Shown: positions 48,638 through 61,117 of the stretch, piece after piece
Position numbering within the stretch: position 1 is the first letter of the stretch
How the letters are laid out: each line of letters opens with the position of its first letter
Assembly (NCBI GenBank): GCA_023653785.1
Contig: JAMKCH010058399.1
Location: forward strand, 1-64,000
DNA length: 64,000 bases
Direction: 5' to 3'
DNA from: Ophioderma brevispina
Lineage: Eukaryota; Echinodermata; Ophiuroidea; Amphilepidida; Ophiodermatidae
Program-made: the position numbers and the translations under genes
The notes under the pieces: model-generated
What the model was told of the DNA's origin: nothing
The model's database searches: none
Seen by the model: the letters and a program-made list of their open reading frames with translations, nothing else

Positions 48638-50118
48638 GTAGGATCATCGAAAAATGACCATAAAATCCCTTGAATCAATTCTGTCCAAACTTTTCTATGA
48701 TAAGATTGGATTTTCCTTCACATTATGCTTGCAGTTTAAGACAGTAACGATTTGTTTTTATTGTTTTGCTTTATTTTTTTAAAAAGTCCTAAATTATTTT
48801 TTTCATTAAATAATTTTCCCCGCTTTTAAACTGTAACCCATGGATGTTTTATAAACAAAATACCTAAAACCTCACGTGTTTTTTTAACAAGTGTTTAATT
48901 CTTTTAGACAATGATTTTAAGGAAAAATAATTTGGAAAGTCAAACACCTGTTATTTCAAATAGAAACACTCATCTGCAAAATCTACGTGAGAATTCCTAA
49001 TTTGATTTTCCTTTCATATGTACACCTTATTCACTACCAGTTGTTGTAGTTTCTTCATGAAATTCTGAAATTAGATCCTTCAGTATTTTCGAGAAACCAT
49101 CAACCAAAACGGCATTGTTTGGCAACCACCTGCGCTGTGCTTCACAGAAAAATTAAAAAATTGTATGGATGTTTGATATTTCTCAAAATAACCACAAAAA
49201 AAAGCACCAATCTTATAACTCATCAATTACTTGAGACAAAGTGAAATAAATGTTAGTTTTCACAAATGGGCCCATTTTGGTCCACTTTCTATAATCCAAA
49301 ACACATAGAGTACATCTCGCAAAAACCCCTTTTTGGAAAAATTTAAAATTTGGGCACCATTTCTTTTACCACCATTTCATGACAATTTCAGCAAGATCTG
49401 GCATAGGAAGCTGTAGCCGATAATCCTACCTAACTATCAAACCCAATTCATATTTGGTGTTTTTGCTATGGTAATAATTTTTTTGGTGACTGTAGCTCCT
49501 ATTCAAATGTTTACTACATGTCACAACACATGGTATCTGTCAAAACTGTCAAAAACGATTGTTTTACAACTATTTTTCTACTTCACAATTCACAGCTCTA
49601 GTAGTTAATGGTTACCATGGCAACCCTTAAAATACTGTATTTCTGACTTTATGTATTTTATTATGTACACAGACTTCACCTCATACTTTGCGCCATCCGT
49701 ACATAAAGAATCACGAAAATAAGTTATCGTCCCATAAACTCTTCAGCATGCAAAAATCACCTTTTTCAGTCATTTTGAAAAGTATACAATATTTGGGTTT
49801 TCAACCTTTCCAGAAACTGACCAGCATTTGGCTATCTTCTACACAATTTACCATGTGTATTTGGAAAAGGACACCAATAATTGCTAATTTTGCCCCAAAT
49901 GCCCTTATTACATTAAAGGTCCATTGGCCCGATCGATGATAGCCTCGTCCGCCAGAAGCCCTCAGATTTTCCGGGTTAAGTGTTAACATTTTTTTGTATC
50001 AGAAGAAAGCTACTATTTTTCTCATTTACCACTGTGAAATCTTAAGAGCCAAAGGATGTTTGGTTCGGAATTTATGAGCGAAAATGTGCCCCCCATTTTT
50101 GTCCGACCAATATGAGTT
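48638..50118. other. Noncoding region
   Basis: AT-rich; nothing recognised beyond short repeats. Confidence 0.4.
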
Positions 50119-51057
50119 TAAAACAGTACTCATGGGGCTTATAGTGGTGGGTTTGTGGTATTCCGTAGGAGTTCATGCTAAAATTGATTTTGGTTGCTGT
50201 TTGGGTTTCATTGAGCAAATCAAACTGTCAGAACATGATGGGGTGGCAAATTTTCGGACGTGCCCGCCTTCTTCACGGGGGAAATGTTGTACAGGGAGAA
50301 AAATTAAAATCGAGTCCAATTGTGTTTTAATGTACACGAACGTGTTCGCCCTCATAAGGATTAGAAAAGTATATATTTGCCTATCTTCCAACCTTTAGTT
50401 CAAGCGCTATAGCCCAATATGGTTTCAAGGTCACCCTGGGGGGTTAATGCTCCGATGTTATGAAGTGGAGGTGTCAAATGATTCCTTGTGTCATACTGAA
50501 ACGAAAAAAAATTAATTGTTTTTTATATCACCATTGCAACATCAGGGAAGTTCTGGTGCCCCCTAGATCTTGTAGACCCTTGCTACATTTGCTATTTAAT
50601 TAGCCAACAATGTCCACACCTGGAAAATAATATATTTTGTTGGATCCTGTCGAGACAATTACAAACCAGTTATCACCGTTTTCCACAAAAGCTGGTTTAT
50701 CATTGGGTAAAATTTTATAACCAGGATGACCTTAAACCATTATGGGGAAATACGCTTTAAAAACTAAGAGGTCGAACCAGGCAAATATATACTTTTTCAA
50801 TCCCTCTTATGACGAGACGAACATGTTAATGGTCCAATTAAACCCCAATTTGACTCGATTTAGCATTTTTCCCTGTAGTAACATTTTAACCCCTTGAGGA
50901 CGGGAAGCAGTCCGAAAGTGGCACCCCATTTTTTTCTGACTGTCTGGTCCCTATTGAATTAAAAACATCAAAGCAACATCAACTTTAGCACCAAAATCCT
51001 ATACGGGAACTGTTTCATTGACATACCACCCCACACTCTTAACAAAATCACTGTTTT
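50119..51057. mobile_element. Palindromic element, family P, copy 1
   Basis: Two arms of about 330-350 bp in inverted orientation (50119-50450 and 50700-51057) surround a core of about 250 bp. Shared landmarks are CCGTAGGA/TATACGGGAA, CTGTCAGAA.ATGATGG/inverse, ATCGAGTC(C/A)AATT, and AAGGTCACCCTGGG/CCAGGATGACCTT. The same family is at 55022-55928. There is no transposase; it could form a long hairpin. Confidence 0.8.
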
Positions 51058-51931
51058 AGCTCTCGCATCAAAACGGTTGAAATATCGCGCGAAACTTTAC
51101 AGGTGGGGGGGGGTTTTGGGTGGAATGCCATCTATGAGATAAAAACTTCATATCCTTTAGAAATGGCTTAACTACTCCAATTATACCAATTATAGATTTA
51201 AAAATCACACACTCTTCTGCCTTTTGTATATACGCATGATAACATTCTTAGGACCATTTGTGTTCACATTTTAAAATTGTGCCCAAAAGTGATCCACGTC
51301 CCTCGCGGCAGTCCCTATAGCTGGGACGTACGGACATCACATGGCGATGAAAACAAAGGGAAGCACAGGGAAGCCCCGAATTCGTCGGTGAATGCACACT
51401 TCGCAAATTGCGTCTTCAGGTTCACTGCAGCATCGCATGACCTTATATATGCGTGCAGCGCGCAGCGAGTTACCAGAGTTGTTGCTGGGCAGTTTTGTCT
51501 GAACTCCGCGGATGTCCGCTCCCTGCCATATAAAGACCCTTCATTATCCACCCGAAAGAGGAAATTATTTGAAATTTGGTAGGAAAGCTTTTAAAAATGA
51601 AGGATTAGTCTGTAGAATTCTCACAAGTTATTTTTTCAACTGAAAAAAATGATAGATCACAGCAGTATTAAAATATATATCCCATTCATTACGTGTTGTA
51701 CTAGTAAGTGCTCGTACGGACAGATATGGCTAAAATATCCGCTTTTGTCCCTATTACTAAGCTGCTTTGGGTCCTATCACTTGTGACATGTCAATGTCGA
51801 GTATGGTTTAAGATCCCATAACTAAGATATTCAAAAATCTAACAATCTGATTTTTGATGATTCTTCGATTTACTGAATCAGCAAATCACTGATAGTGGAG
51901 TGCCTTTAATAAAATTACCTCTGTCTATTAT
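51058..51931. other. Noncoding region with a GC-richer patch
   Basis: A GC- and CpG-richer patch at about 51280-51540 carries TATATA- and TATAAAG-like words and a 101-codon + frame of no recognised family. It could be a promoter or old repeat; undecided. Confidence 0.3.
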
Positions 51932-52711
51932 CACTTAAGTGACAAAGGGTGTTCACTACCGTTGTGCCAGGGGGGTCTATGGCCCCCCCAAGGAACCACT
52001 TTTCCGGGGGAATTTTTTGGTACGAAATTTTATACACCACATGTGAGAGTCATAAGACAACCCATCCACAATAAAATGAAATTGTTTTTATTTGGGCGGC
52101 AAATTAAGGGCAAACCATTGTTTTCAAAACCGCGAAAAATGGGGCAAAAAGAAGGAATTCAATTTGAGCTTTGCGCTTATATCAAACTTTTTGAAAACTT
52201 ATTTTATGTTGATATCTACTCTAGAAGAACCAAATAACATATATGAACACAAAACTTGCAGTTTTAGGGAATCCTGTATTTTTTTCACACGGGGGTTGCA
52301 AATAAACGTCGTTTTCCCATAGACTTTTACAGTAACGGTTTAGGGCAACGTCCACAATTAAATTGTTTTTGTTTTTCACACATAAGGGTTTAATTATTTT
52401 TACTGTTTCCAATAATTGTTTACTTATATGTATGTGTGAACAAATAGCAGCAAAAAATTTGGGTTTGGTTTCTTTGATTTTTATAAATATTCTCAGATGA
52501 CTTCCGTTAGTGCCCAAGGGTCCATGGGACCCTCCATAATTAACTCATTACCGGCTTGCCCGATTTTGTAATTATTTGGTATGAACCAATGAAGCGCATT
52601 TAAATTCAGACCTTACAAAATGTCGGCGCAAAAAAATCCCACGCGCAAAGCGGCCATCGCGAAAACTTTGGAGGGTTCACTAGTAACCCCCCCCCCTTGG
52701 TCACTTAAGTG
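51932..52711. mobile_element. 780-bp element with self-palindromic CACTTAAGTG ends
   Basis: The left end CACTTAAGTGACAAAGGG and the right end CCCTTGGTCACTTAAGTG are inverted copies (about 18 bp), each tipped by the perfect 10-bp palindrome CACTTAAGTG. Another inverted feature is GGGTCTATGGCCCCCC / GGGTCCATGGGACCC inside. No transposase. Confidence 0.7.
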
Positions 52712-52831
52712 TTAAATTAAGTTATTACCTTCGTTCTTGCCTTCTTTTGTTATTAAAGCGCCCAGATAAAATGCAGCAGATATACACTGACACCACCACC
52801 AATAACAACTTGTCCTATCGCGCGCCGCCAC

Positions 52832-54176
52832 TTGTGGGAAAACCCCGCTACCGTGAGCGAGCTACAGGGTGTCCCCCAGAATGAATTTAGTACCCATCGA
52901 TACCCAAAATGTGTTATTTTTTTCCATAGAAAATCAATCACATTAGGTAAGCTGGTGTAATATCCAACTTCATTATACTGTAACCCTTCATAAGAATTTT
53001 GAATCGTGGAAATGGACGAACCGAAGTGAAAATACACTCAATTGTGGTAGAGGTGCTGATTCATCCTTGGCTAGTGAAAAACATGTATGTGTACTTTTAC
53101 GCCCCAACCCTCTTCCTTGCAAGCTTTTTTACAACATGCTTAGTCCCTTCGGGAATTCGGTATCAACACTCAAAACGTTGATTGTGGACGCAATAAGAGC
53201 TGTTGGTCTCTTTTTTTCCTTCGATACCAAAATGAGTACTAATATGCCCGGTACGACGTCAAAATGATGTCATAATCCTCGCTAGACAGTAAACCTAGTG
53301 GTTGCCACACAAGAATTAGGCCTATCTCTTTTGGTACTTTTCTGCAGATAATGCACTAAAACCCTCTGTATGTAATAAAAGCTGTCTTTTGCCATGATCT
53401 TAGAGCCAAAACCATCTTAAAACGCTGATAGTCCTAATATTTTGGTGAAAAATTGAATTTCCGCCTACTGTGTCATTTGTTTTTCTTAAATTGACCATTA
53501 TTTGCTGCCTAATGTTTTTTTTATGCCGTCACTGTGATGCCATAGACAGGATGCTGGTATTATCTTGTATCAGGGAAAGAGAATGACCATACTTCTATTG
53601 GTACCACAAATTAAAAGTATCAAGTGCTTAATAAGAGATTTCAAAAGAAAAATAATGTGATGGCAAAAAAGCTCGGTAAGTCGAGGGATAACACAAACAT
53701 GCATTTTTTCACTTTGCCCAAAGGATGAATCAGCACCTCTAACACAATTGAGTGATTTTCACTTTGGTTAGTCCGATTTTTCACGATTCAATTCTTATTA
53801 AAGGTTCCGTATAATGACGTTGGACATTAACCAGCTTACCTAATGTCTTGAATTTTCTATGGAAAAAATAAACATTGTTGTTTATCGATGGGTCTACATT
53901 CTGGGACACCCTGTATTTGGACCGCCTCGCTCCACTTACCGCTCCGTGAGCGAGGCGATTTTGACCGGGTTTTAACACTAGATTCTTGTCTTATAACGGA
54001 ATAAACTGCATCATCGTATTGACGTTTTATTCCGTACTGTTTGGCACGCTCGATTGTGATTGGATAATTAAACTTTACAGGCCAGGGAAGTGATCGCTCA
54101 GTGGCGCGGTCGACGGAGCGGTATTTGGAGCGAGGCGGTCCAAATAGCTCGCTCACGTAGCGGGGTTTTCCCACAA
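52832..54176. mobile_element. Outer MITE interrupted by a nested element
   Basis: The left arm (TTGTGGGAAAACCCCGCTAC .. GTGAGCGAGC, 52832-52864, continuing at 53914-53960 with TATTTGGACCGCCTCGCTCC) is the near-perfect inverse of the right arm 54100-54176. Without the insert the element is about 294 bp with roughly 75-bp inverted repeats. The interruption in the left arm is exactly the TA-flanked element at 52865-53913. Confidence 0.85.
52865..53913. mobile_element. Tc1/mariner-type non-autonomous element (1049 bp, TA target)
   Basis: Terminal repeats CAGGGTGTCCCCCAGAATG and the inverse of CATTCTGGGACACCCTG lie directly inside TA dinucleotides (52863-52864 and 53914-53915). Inverted homology continues for about 300 bp per side (for example TTTCCATAGAAAAT / ATTTTCTATGGAAA and GAATCAGCACCTCTA / inverse). 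A TA duplication with CAGGGTGTCCC-type ends fits the IS630-Tc1-mariner superfamily (established knowledge). No DDE/D transposase remains. Confidence 0.82.
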
Positions 54177-54274
54177 ATATACCACCATACTGGTCTACCG
54201 CGCGGCAGAGGTAGCTAGAGTTTTTGACACTCAATGCTAAAATCATTCTTTCAGTTTCAACTTTCATGCTTTCC

Positions 54275-54440
54275 CTTGCTGCGCCGAAATACCGCGCTAT
54301 GCCGAAACGCCCGTCTTCGGCAGATGACCTTGCAGGGGTATCTGCCGGAACGCCCGGTATTTCCGGCAATTATTCATGCCGAAAATGCGGGCTACGTCAT
54401 TAACCCTGCCGAACGGCAGGGTTACTTGCCGAAACAATGG
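54275..54440. repeat. Cluster of TGCCGAA / TTCGGCA hairpins
   Basis: Several short stems are packed together: GCCGAA/TTCGGC (54301-54321), TGCCGGA/TCCGGCA (54342-54368), AACCCTGCC-GAAC-GGCAGGGTT (54402-54423). It is CpG-rich compared with its surroundings and frames are not conserved. It is probably a small palindromic repeat. Confidence 0.55.
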
Positions 54441-54719
54441 GTTATCCCAGTAGTTTGGCACAGAGGATTGCTTATATACCAGTTTAACAATCCTACGTCA
54501 CTTCTTTTGTTGCCTGCGAATCCCTTCCTGCGAAACGTTATGTCCCATATTGATTTTAGGCCTACATAGAAAATCATAACTTGACAACTTTTCTGTAATG
54601 ATATCTTACAGGTGAGTCAATCTAGTGTCATTATTACCGACTTATCAGATCACTTTCCGATATTTTCGTTCAACTCCAGTAATCACCTACCTCAAACCAA
54701 ATCTCATCCTCCAATTATT

Positions 54720-55021
54720 ATTATTTTACAAAACTTTGATATGGCGGCTCTACATCAGAACACAGCGCTACCATAAATGAATAAAATGACAAAGTTACCT
54801 ACAAGTACTTACATGCAGGCAGCTGGCAGGAGTACAATGAAGAAAAACACCATATAACAAAGCGATCAATATATACCACAACAATAAGTGCAATTAAGGA
54901 AATAAATGAGTCTTTGAGTGCGCCTTTGAAGACGCGCGACGGACATCGCTTCACGGATACCAACGGAGCTGGTTTTCCAAAGTTAGGACCCATGACTTGG
55001 AAGGATTTGTCACCAGCCTTA
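54720..55021 (-). mobile_element. LINE A, 3' part (RT C-terminal tail and 3' end)
   Basis: On the - strand the frame reads KAGDKSFQVMGP .. CPSRVFKGALKDSF, the classic C-terminal motif of CR1/L2-type LINE ORF2 (GDRSFSVxGPxLWNxLP..FKxxLKxxLF). It is followed by a short 3' region ending in an AAT-type microsatellite (about 54716-54728), as in many LINE tails. It continues the LINE at 55929-58400; the 907-bp palindromic element at 55022-55928 separates them. Confidence 0.72.
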
Positions 55022-55928
55022 TGTTTGGGGATGGGTATGTCAATGGTCATATTCCCGTAGGATTTGGCTGCTAAATTTGATTTTCTTGCTGTTTTTCATT
55101 CAATAGGGACCGGACTGCCGTCAGAAAAATGATGGTGCAAATTTTCGGACTGTTGCCCCCTTCCTCAGGTTATAAACGATTACTACAGGGAAAAAAAAAA
55201 TTTAAATCGAGTCAAATTGTGTTTTTAATGTACACAACCTGTTCTTCGCCCGTATACGGATAAAAAAAGTCTATATTTTCCTAGGTTCAAACCTTTAGAA
55301 GTTAAATCGCTATAGCTCCGATAATTGGTTCAAGGTCATCCTGGGGTAAAATTATCCAATGCTTCAGATTTTTGTGAAAATGGTGAAATTTGTTGATTGT
55401 TTCACAGGGTCCACAAATGTATTATTTTACAGTGTGTGACATGTGGTTGGGTAATTACATTGCAAAATGTAGCAAGGGTCTACATTGTCTATGGGGTCAC
55501 CAGAATTTTCCCTGGATGTGCATGTGTGATATACACCAAACAGTTAAAATTCATTTTCGTTTCAGTAGACACAGAGGAATCATTTGACACCAACTTTCAC
55601 AAAATCGAAGCATTTACCCCCCATGGTGACCTTGAACCAATTATGGTGCCTATACCGCTGTAAACTAAAGGTTGGAACCTAGGCAATATATCTTATTTTA
55701 ATCTTATGAGGAGAGGAACGCATTAGTATACATTAAAACACAATTTGACTTGATTTTAATTTTTTTCCCTGTACTAACATTTCCCCCCTTTTCCAGGAGT
55801 GGCAATCATTCCGAAAATTTGCAGACCCATCATTTTCTGACAGTTTAGGCCCAGCTGAAACCCAAACAGCAATAAAAATCAATTTTAAGCATGAAAATCC
55901 TACGGGAATACACCCCAACCCACACAAT
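55022..55928. mobile_element. Palindromic element, family P, copy 2, inserted in LINE A
   Basis: Inverted arms (about 55022-55350 and 55600-55928) share landmarks with 50119-51057: TTCCCGTAGGATTT, CTGTCAGAAAATGATGG, AATCGAGTCAAATTGTGTTT, TTGGTTCAAGGTCATCCTGG. LINE A coding sequence stops at one edge and resumes at the other, so this element inserted into the LINE. The central part carries TCTATGGGGTCACCAGAATT. No transposase. Confidence 0.8.
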
Positions 55929-58400
55929 TACGTTTTGAGCGAGGGACCACAATTCTGGTGGTATCCATGGAGGAGCTGAGTCGACGTCCGCAGGTTCATC
56001 AACATTGCTTTGAATGTAGGCATATTTGTACAAAGTAAAGAAAGCATTCAAGTAGCACGGGGCTTCACCATGCACTGATTTTAAAAAACATATAACATAA
56101 GTTTGTAGACAATCCTTTCCGTTACAGGCAGGCAAGTGTAAGTACACAGGAGGGTAAGAAGAGCTCTGGTCTCGTCAGCAAAAGAAAACACCAAAACCGC
56201 GTGCGTTTCTGGAGACGTGTTGTTAGGTTCTGCTTTAAGGATCGCTCTCTTTAGCACATATAATAATGAATTGGCATAATCTATGCGAGACAAGACCAAA
56301 AGCTCTTACTGCATTGGTGACCAGGCTCTGAGTAATATAACCTCGAAAACGCCACAAATTACGAATGTGGAAGTTAAACACTCTTAACAAATGCTATTAA
56401 CTGATCAGACATACTTAATATGGAATCAAACATGACGACCAAGTTCTATACAACACAAGATGAGGCAGGAATTACATAAGGACATCAGCAAGCTTCAACG
56501 GAATATTAGGCAGAGTTCTTAATGTGTGTGGCGAGGCAAACAATACCATGAACTCTGTTTTTTTCTTGATTACAATGCAACACATTTTTAGACATCCACG
56601 TGTTTATCTCAGAAAATACAGTCTGAAAGTCTACTAAGGGCACATTCCACATCACCAGCAATTTGGGAATCAAATTCACAAAAAGGTTGCGTATCATCAG
56701 CATATGAATGGAATTGGATATTGTACTTCCTGATGATTGTCGCCAATAGGATACGGGTATACCATTATGAAACCCTGTGGTCCAACAATGGACCCTTGTG
56801 GCTACAGAATAGTTCCTACTAAGATGCTCAGACATTGAATTGTTAAATGGCCACTATAATGCGCCGATCTTGAAGGTATGGATTTCTAAACCAAGCGCAA
56901 GAGCAAGTGCCGGTGATACCAAAAACGACATTCCAATTATTGACTAAAATGGAATGCGAGATGGAATCAGGGCTGCCTGCGGTCAATCAAGTAGAACAGG
57001 AAACTGCCTTGTTCTTATCTAAATAATAAGATGGTACTTCTAAACACGAAGGAGGGCAGTCTCCGTACTGTGGTGAGTCTTACACGCACTTCGGAACGTC
57101 TCACCCAAGGATAGGAGCACTACAGTTCAAATTACTGGTATGATGCGGGCCTTTTCAATACTTAGCAATAAATTTGATGTTAGCGACAGGGCCGTAACTA
57201 TTTTTAAGCATTTGATCAAGGGTGATTTTCTTAAGAACAGTGTGTTAATTATGGATGTTTGCGAGCTTGTGGTAAAAATACACCAGATAAAAGAGATTCC
57301 ATTGATAATTGACCCATACCTTCACCTTGCCTCTGCACCCACCTAACAAATCGACACCGATTGAGCCGAACTCTTTCGCACACATTCAGATTTTGTTTTA
57401 AGAGCCACGAAGGAAGGGTATCTAAAGAAACAGTTTTGCTGACAAGACCACATGATTTTACCAACATCATTATTGGAATAAGAGGTTTGAAACATGACTA
57501 TAATCACAACCTGTTCAGATGGTTGGATAAACAGGTTCAATACATTGACTACAATTAGTGTTAGAAAACAGTTTGATCGACTATTTCAACCTTACACAAA
57601 AGAACGTTAAGAAATCATTTGCAAGTTCAATATCTGTAACGGCATCTGGTAATGGTATAGTAGATTTATTTAACAGGCCATTCAGATTTTTAAACATGTC
57701 TGACTAATAGCACTGATGAACTTATCAGTAAAGTATTTTTGTTTGGCTTCAACAATGAGTGTTACCAAACTTTTTCCTTCTGATCAGCAAACGCACTGTA
57801 ATCATTATCAGAACGACTTTTTACGCCCCCCCCCCATTTGCGTTCTAAGGTCTTCTCTCACGTCTTCATGGTGCATATCATTCATTGTACCATGGGACGC
57901 TACCGAACTTACAGTCTCTGGTAGTTATTGGACACAGTTCATCAAGAAAACAGATGTTAGTACATTTCATAATCATACCGTGAGTTAGGATCATTGCAAT
58001 CAACCGGTATCGCGCTAAGACGTTCATCAAGAAGATCTTTAAGTCTTTTCTCGTTAAAGCTTTCCCTATTCCCGGGAAGTCTAGATACCTCATGGGTGCA
58101 GGTTTTTCACACCTAGCGGTACAACGAATAATGTGGTGATTCAGATATCGCGGATGAATTGTATATGGAAGTCTTGTTGATTGTAGTCGTCTCGTTCCGG
58201 GTTATTACCAAATCAAGAGTGTGACCAATCTTTGGAGTGGCACCTACCCTGACATGTGATGAAGTCCCAAATAGATAAGGAATCAATAAGAACCGTTTTG
58301 TGTCCCATTCAGTTAGCGATTCTACTTAGTGTTAAAAATCACCGAGGATATTAACTTTCCGGAATAACACACAATTTCACAAAAAATTGCTCAAGTTCGG
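55929..58400 (-). mobile_element. LINE A (CR1/L2-like), endonuclease to reverse transcriptase, degraded
   Basis: Reading the - strand from high to low coordinates, motifs appear in LINE ORF2 order across several frames. Endonuclease end: about 58360-58170 (VIFN for GDFN, then GHTLDLVITR after repair-free frame change). Linker: CPITTRDCKFGSVPWYNE (about 57880-57940). RT entry: GVFLPQARKH (about 57270-57250) and NYRPVSN-like remnants. RT core: VFSEINTWMSKNVLHCNQEK (about 56600-56540). Thumb: SRIDYANSLLY (about 56290) and CLPVTERIVYKLMLYVF (56130-56081), then KSVHGEAPCYLNAF. Frameshifts and stops throughout mean it is not functional. The degradation may be true age or partly sequence error. The 5' part of the endonuclease is missing or unrecognisable. 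Confidence 0.8.
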
Positions 58401-58600
58401 TTAAAAATATTCAGATTGTTTTAGACCAGTAACCGCGGACGGGGTGGGGGGGAGGACGATATACCGTAACAAAAGAACCCCATATTGAACAAAATGAACT
58501 CAATCTATCGAACGCAGGCAATTAAAACCAGATAACGATAACATAAAGGCTTCAGAAAGAATGCCCTCTCTAGGTTAATTGGGATTTCGAACAACATGAT
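58401..58600. other. Junction between divergent LINEs
   Basis: About 200 bp between the head ends of LINE A (-) and LINE B (+). It contains a G run (58440-58453) and no clear motif. Confidence 0.4.
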
Positions 58601-61117
58601 GACGAGCCCCGAATCTGCTTACACCACAAATGTATTGATAAATTCACCAGTTCTCCTCAAATCCATGCCCATTGTTGAAGGACTAGATTATCTAAACGTT
58701 ATACCACCAAATAAGGCCTGGGATCACAAAAGGCTAATTAAAAGCAATAAAAACTCAAGATAAATTTTATATGGAAATGCTTTGTAAAAACCAATCGAGG
58801 CTAATCGGATCACTTACATAAATATAGAAATTACCTTAACCAGTTACTCCGGACCCAAAAAAGTTCACACATTTCCTCTGAAATTGAATCTCACAAAATA
58901 ATATGAAAAAAATGTGGGGAAACCTAAACAATTCTTGAAGGAAATATAAACAGCAAAAAAAACTGCCCCTGCCTGCTATTGCCTCCCACTTCAATGAATT
59001 CTTCACAATTATTGATCTTCTCTTTCTCTTCCGATAAAATCCCGACCACCTGATTCCTAATTTTTCACAACCCCCCTGTTCAGCCTATAACACAAAAGTA
59101 GTATTTTTTCTTACCCACAGTCATCAGATAGATTGAGTAAACTTGTATGAAATTAAAACACGCACAACACCGGGTCTGATGATATCAGCTCTAATATCCT
59201 AAGGCTATGCACCGTGAAATCATTCATTCTTGTACATATTTTCATCGTCTTATCACTGGTGTTTCCTTCAAGCTCAAAACGCAAGTCATTTCCTGTATTC
59301 AAGCCGGTGACTCCGACTTAGTAACACTATAGGCCTATTTCTATACTGCCAACTTTTTCGAAGTCTTGGAAAGGATAATGTTATAACAGAATTTTTTAAT
59401 TTTATTTCCAAAGCATACTTCTTGTGCCAACCATTTTGGATTCCCCCAAGAGGACCACCGATTGGCCTAATACTTCTACACCAAAGTATCAGAGGACTTG
59501 GATACCCAACTTTATTCAATGGTATTTTTCCCTTGATTTAAGCAAGGCTTTTGATACATTACCACTTCCATCCTTGTAAATAAGTTAAGCCATTTGGTAT
59601 AAAGAGGGTTTCTGGGCCAAATCGTTGGATAAGCAAATTATTTAATTTGATAGAAACCATGTGTTACTATAATGGAAAATCCTCTTCGCCCTCTAACAAC
59701 ATCATCTGGGGCTGTACCCAAGGCTCCCTATTAGGGCTGCCGCTTCTCTCTTACTGTACTACTGATCTTCCTCTTTGTTCCAGCTTCCTCACTTATATTA
59801 TTGTCGATGCTCTACATTCTTTTTTTCACATGAAGACCTCGATATACTCGAACCCACGGTTAATAACTACTTTCCATTATTTTCCAATTGTTCCAACAGA
59901 ATACTGTCCTCTAAAGATATCTAAACAATTTGCATATCGTCAAAAACCAACATAGTACAAGACCAGACATACTAAATCTAACAATACAATCGACAATACA
60001 ACATCAGTGAGTAAACACCACTAATTTTCTCTTGGGGACTTATTGCTAACAAACCTTTCTTGGCAGCTCACAAACCACACACACTGCCATATTCAAAAAT
60101 TATGCCGAATATACTGGCATCAGCCGCAAAGTCCGTCCCTATCTTCCCCTTAAGATTCTCTTCTACCCTATCAATACTTTTTATCTCCCTTATCTAATTA
60201 TTGTGTCAATTGTCCTGGGCAGACAAAAATAATAACCATCTCAACACCTATCCCTTTTACAAAGGGCCAATTGCACTTGTCCTAATTTCCTTATGTTGAC
60301 ACACACATACCCATTTTCCACCAATGACCAGTTAAACTTTCTGATATTTAATCTTTCCACTTGTACTTTCATGTATAAATTCCATCACAATTTACTTACT
60401 TCAGGCTACTATAAAACCCAGTTTCTTCACAGAATGCACAGATCCATTCATACCCCTCGTTTTAATGCGTCGGACGCTTCATATTAGCCGACCAACACAA
60501 AACTAGCAGAGAATCCCATTCAAAAAACCCGAGGCGCACGCACTATTTGGGAAAGCGGCTAGATGTCACTTTAAGTAAAAAATACCCCTCACTCTCATCA
60601 GTTAAAAAAAAACATTTCAAACGTTTCCTTCTTCTCATTCATACCATTAGACTGTTTTTGTGATCTTTATTGTGTTTCTCTTAACCACCGCTGTCCTGTT
60701 TCCCTTTTATTATGCTGTCATCTCTCCCCCCTTGTCCTAAGTCATCTGTCTGTCTGTCTTGCTCTTTATGTCCTCCTGTTGCTGTTACTTTATATGCTTT
60801 AAGATGCCTGTCTATCGATTTACGGCACTGTAAGTTTAATTATCAGGTTCTGATATAATGGCTCTCCTTACCCTTTCGTCATAATTTACTTGTTATGCAT
60901 CTATGTTTAACCTCCATACCTTGGCCATTTTTTTTCCACTGAATGAGGGCATTGCGTTACACGCTCTGCGCTTTGCAATGTCCCGCCTTTTCCTTTATTT
61001 TGTACAGATAAAAATATGTAATATTGCTTAATGATTATATAATTTATCTTTCCTAATGTCCAGTACCTGTATATAAATAGTTGTTGATGGACTAATAAAT
61101 AAGATATGAAATGAAAA
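58600..61117 (+). mobile_element. LINE B (CR1/Jockey-like), 5'-truncated and degraded
   Basis: On the + strand, in order: a PWITKG-like linker remnant (about 58715), YRNYLNQLLRTQK (about 58830), IASHFNEFFTI (58978-59012), YRPISILPTFSK (59328-59363), the RT catalytic-region motif SLDLSKAFDTL (59532-59564) and GCTQGSLLG (59710-59736, normally GVPQGSxLG). These define a non-LTR reverse transcriptase. The YADD box falls where IIVDAL is read (about 59790-59810) and is lost or frameshifted. The 3' end, ACTAATAAATAAGATATGAA, near 61090-61117 looks like a LINE tail. Only the region from the endonuclease end onward is present, as expected for 5' truncation. Confidence 0.8.
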
